NCBI GenBank assembly: GCA_964347835.1
Contig: CAYFZR010000022.1
Coordinates: 1 to 12,652, forward strand
DNA: 12,652 bases
Source: CAYFZR01 sp964347835 [NCBI: uncultured archaeon]
Lineage (GTDB): Archaea; CAYFZR01
Direction: 5' to 3'
Below are positions 12,491-12,652 of this stretch, in pieces. The notes beneath the pieces were generated by a model that saw only the letters and a list, made by a program, of their open reading frames with translations, was not told the origin of the DNA and searched no databases. The translations under genes and the position numbers were made by a program. How positions within the stretch are numbered: the stretch's first letter is position 1; each line of letters begins with the position of its first letter.

Positions 12491-12652
12491 CTATGCAAAT
12501 AATCCAACACCATACATTATAAGTATGGCTATTAACAAGCCGAATATCGCGAAGGTCTCGGACATTACTGACAAGACTAAACTCTTTCCCATTGTTCCTG
12601 GTTCTTTTGCCGCTGCTCCTATCCCTCCAGCAGCAGTTATACCCTGTCCTAT
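12491..12652 (-). CDS. atpK: 3' end of the four-hairpin proteolipid gene (C-terminal 53 residues and stop)
   Basis: This minus-strand frame enters from the right edge and ends with TAG at 12491-12493. Its first 113 bases equal window positions 1-113, so on a circle it is the same gene as the one at 1-935, and the frame continues without a break: the end reads ...GLLIAILIMYGVGLFA. It completes the last helix of hairpin 4, which bears the carboxylate motif MSETFAIFG. The next gene on this strand (membrane winged helix 2) starts 11 bases after the stop, with GGAGA just after the stop as ribosome site. If the molecule were linear with a dispersed repeat, this could instead belong to another proteolipid with an identical last hairpin. 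Confidence 0.88.
   Translation of the reverse strand: MGQGITAAGGIGAAAKEPGTMGKSLVLSVMSETFAIFGLLIAILIMYGVGLFA
12540..12652. repeat. Right copy of exact 113-bp terminal direct repeat
   Basis: Identical to bases 1-113. The repeat is bounded by the window ends on both sides, so its true extent, if it is a genomic duplication rather than a contig overlap, cannot be judged here. Confidence 0.97.

Overview
The window is almost solid A-type (archaeal, V/A-family) ATP synthase gene content, but only of the membrane rotor/stator side and its accessories. It encodes two a-subunits (AtpI), three proteolipids (AtpK) with two, three and four helical hairpins, two C-subunits, one peripheral-stalk H subunit, two AtpZ-like two-helix proteins, a three-helix membrane protein, two copies of a gene pair (membrane-anchored winged helix + AbrB/ACT-like protein) and a four-CxxC zinc finger. 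The catalytic and stalk genes A, B, D, E and F are absent. TATA/BRE-like promoters, poly-T terminators, multi-hairpin proteolipids and C-subunits with an N-terminal membrane anchor point to an archaeon, probably a euryarchaeal methanogen-like lineage; the exact group cannot be fixed from sequence alone. No tRNA, rRNA, CRISPR, transposase, integrase or replication gene is seen.

The first 113 bases are repeated exactly as the last 113, and the proteolipid gene cut at the left edge continues in frame at the right edge to its stop codon. The simplest reading is a closed circle of 12,539 bp; a tandem or dispersed repeat, or an assembly artefact, is not excluded.

Layout, read as a circle. Minus-strand unit, starting near 3331: H, I1, K4 (crossing the window ends), membrane winged helix 2, AbrB-ACT 2, zinc finger (ending at 11324). 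Plus-strand units, starting near 3421: AtpZ1; then K3 and C1 (3754-5986); then membrane winged helix 1, AbrB-ACT 1, I2, K2, C2, three-helix protein, AtpZ2 (6203-11312). The two strands diverge from a shared promoter at about 3370-3392 and converge at 11312/11324. The longest gap without a convincing gene is 5987-6202 (216 bp): four T-tracts, then a promoter.

Working model (inference): the genes supply alternative ion-translocating sectors (I1/K4, K3/C1, I2/K2/C2) with different numbers of ion-binding carboxylates per c-subunit, to be paired with a catalytic head encoded elsewhere, under control of a duplicated membrane-winged-helix + AbrB-ACT regulator. The same winged-helix domain also forms the C-terminal tail of C1, tying regulators and enzyme together. 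K3 and K4 share long identical DNA patches in inverted orientation; recombination there would create the canonical H-I-K-C gene order.
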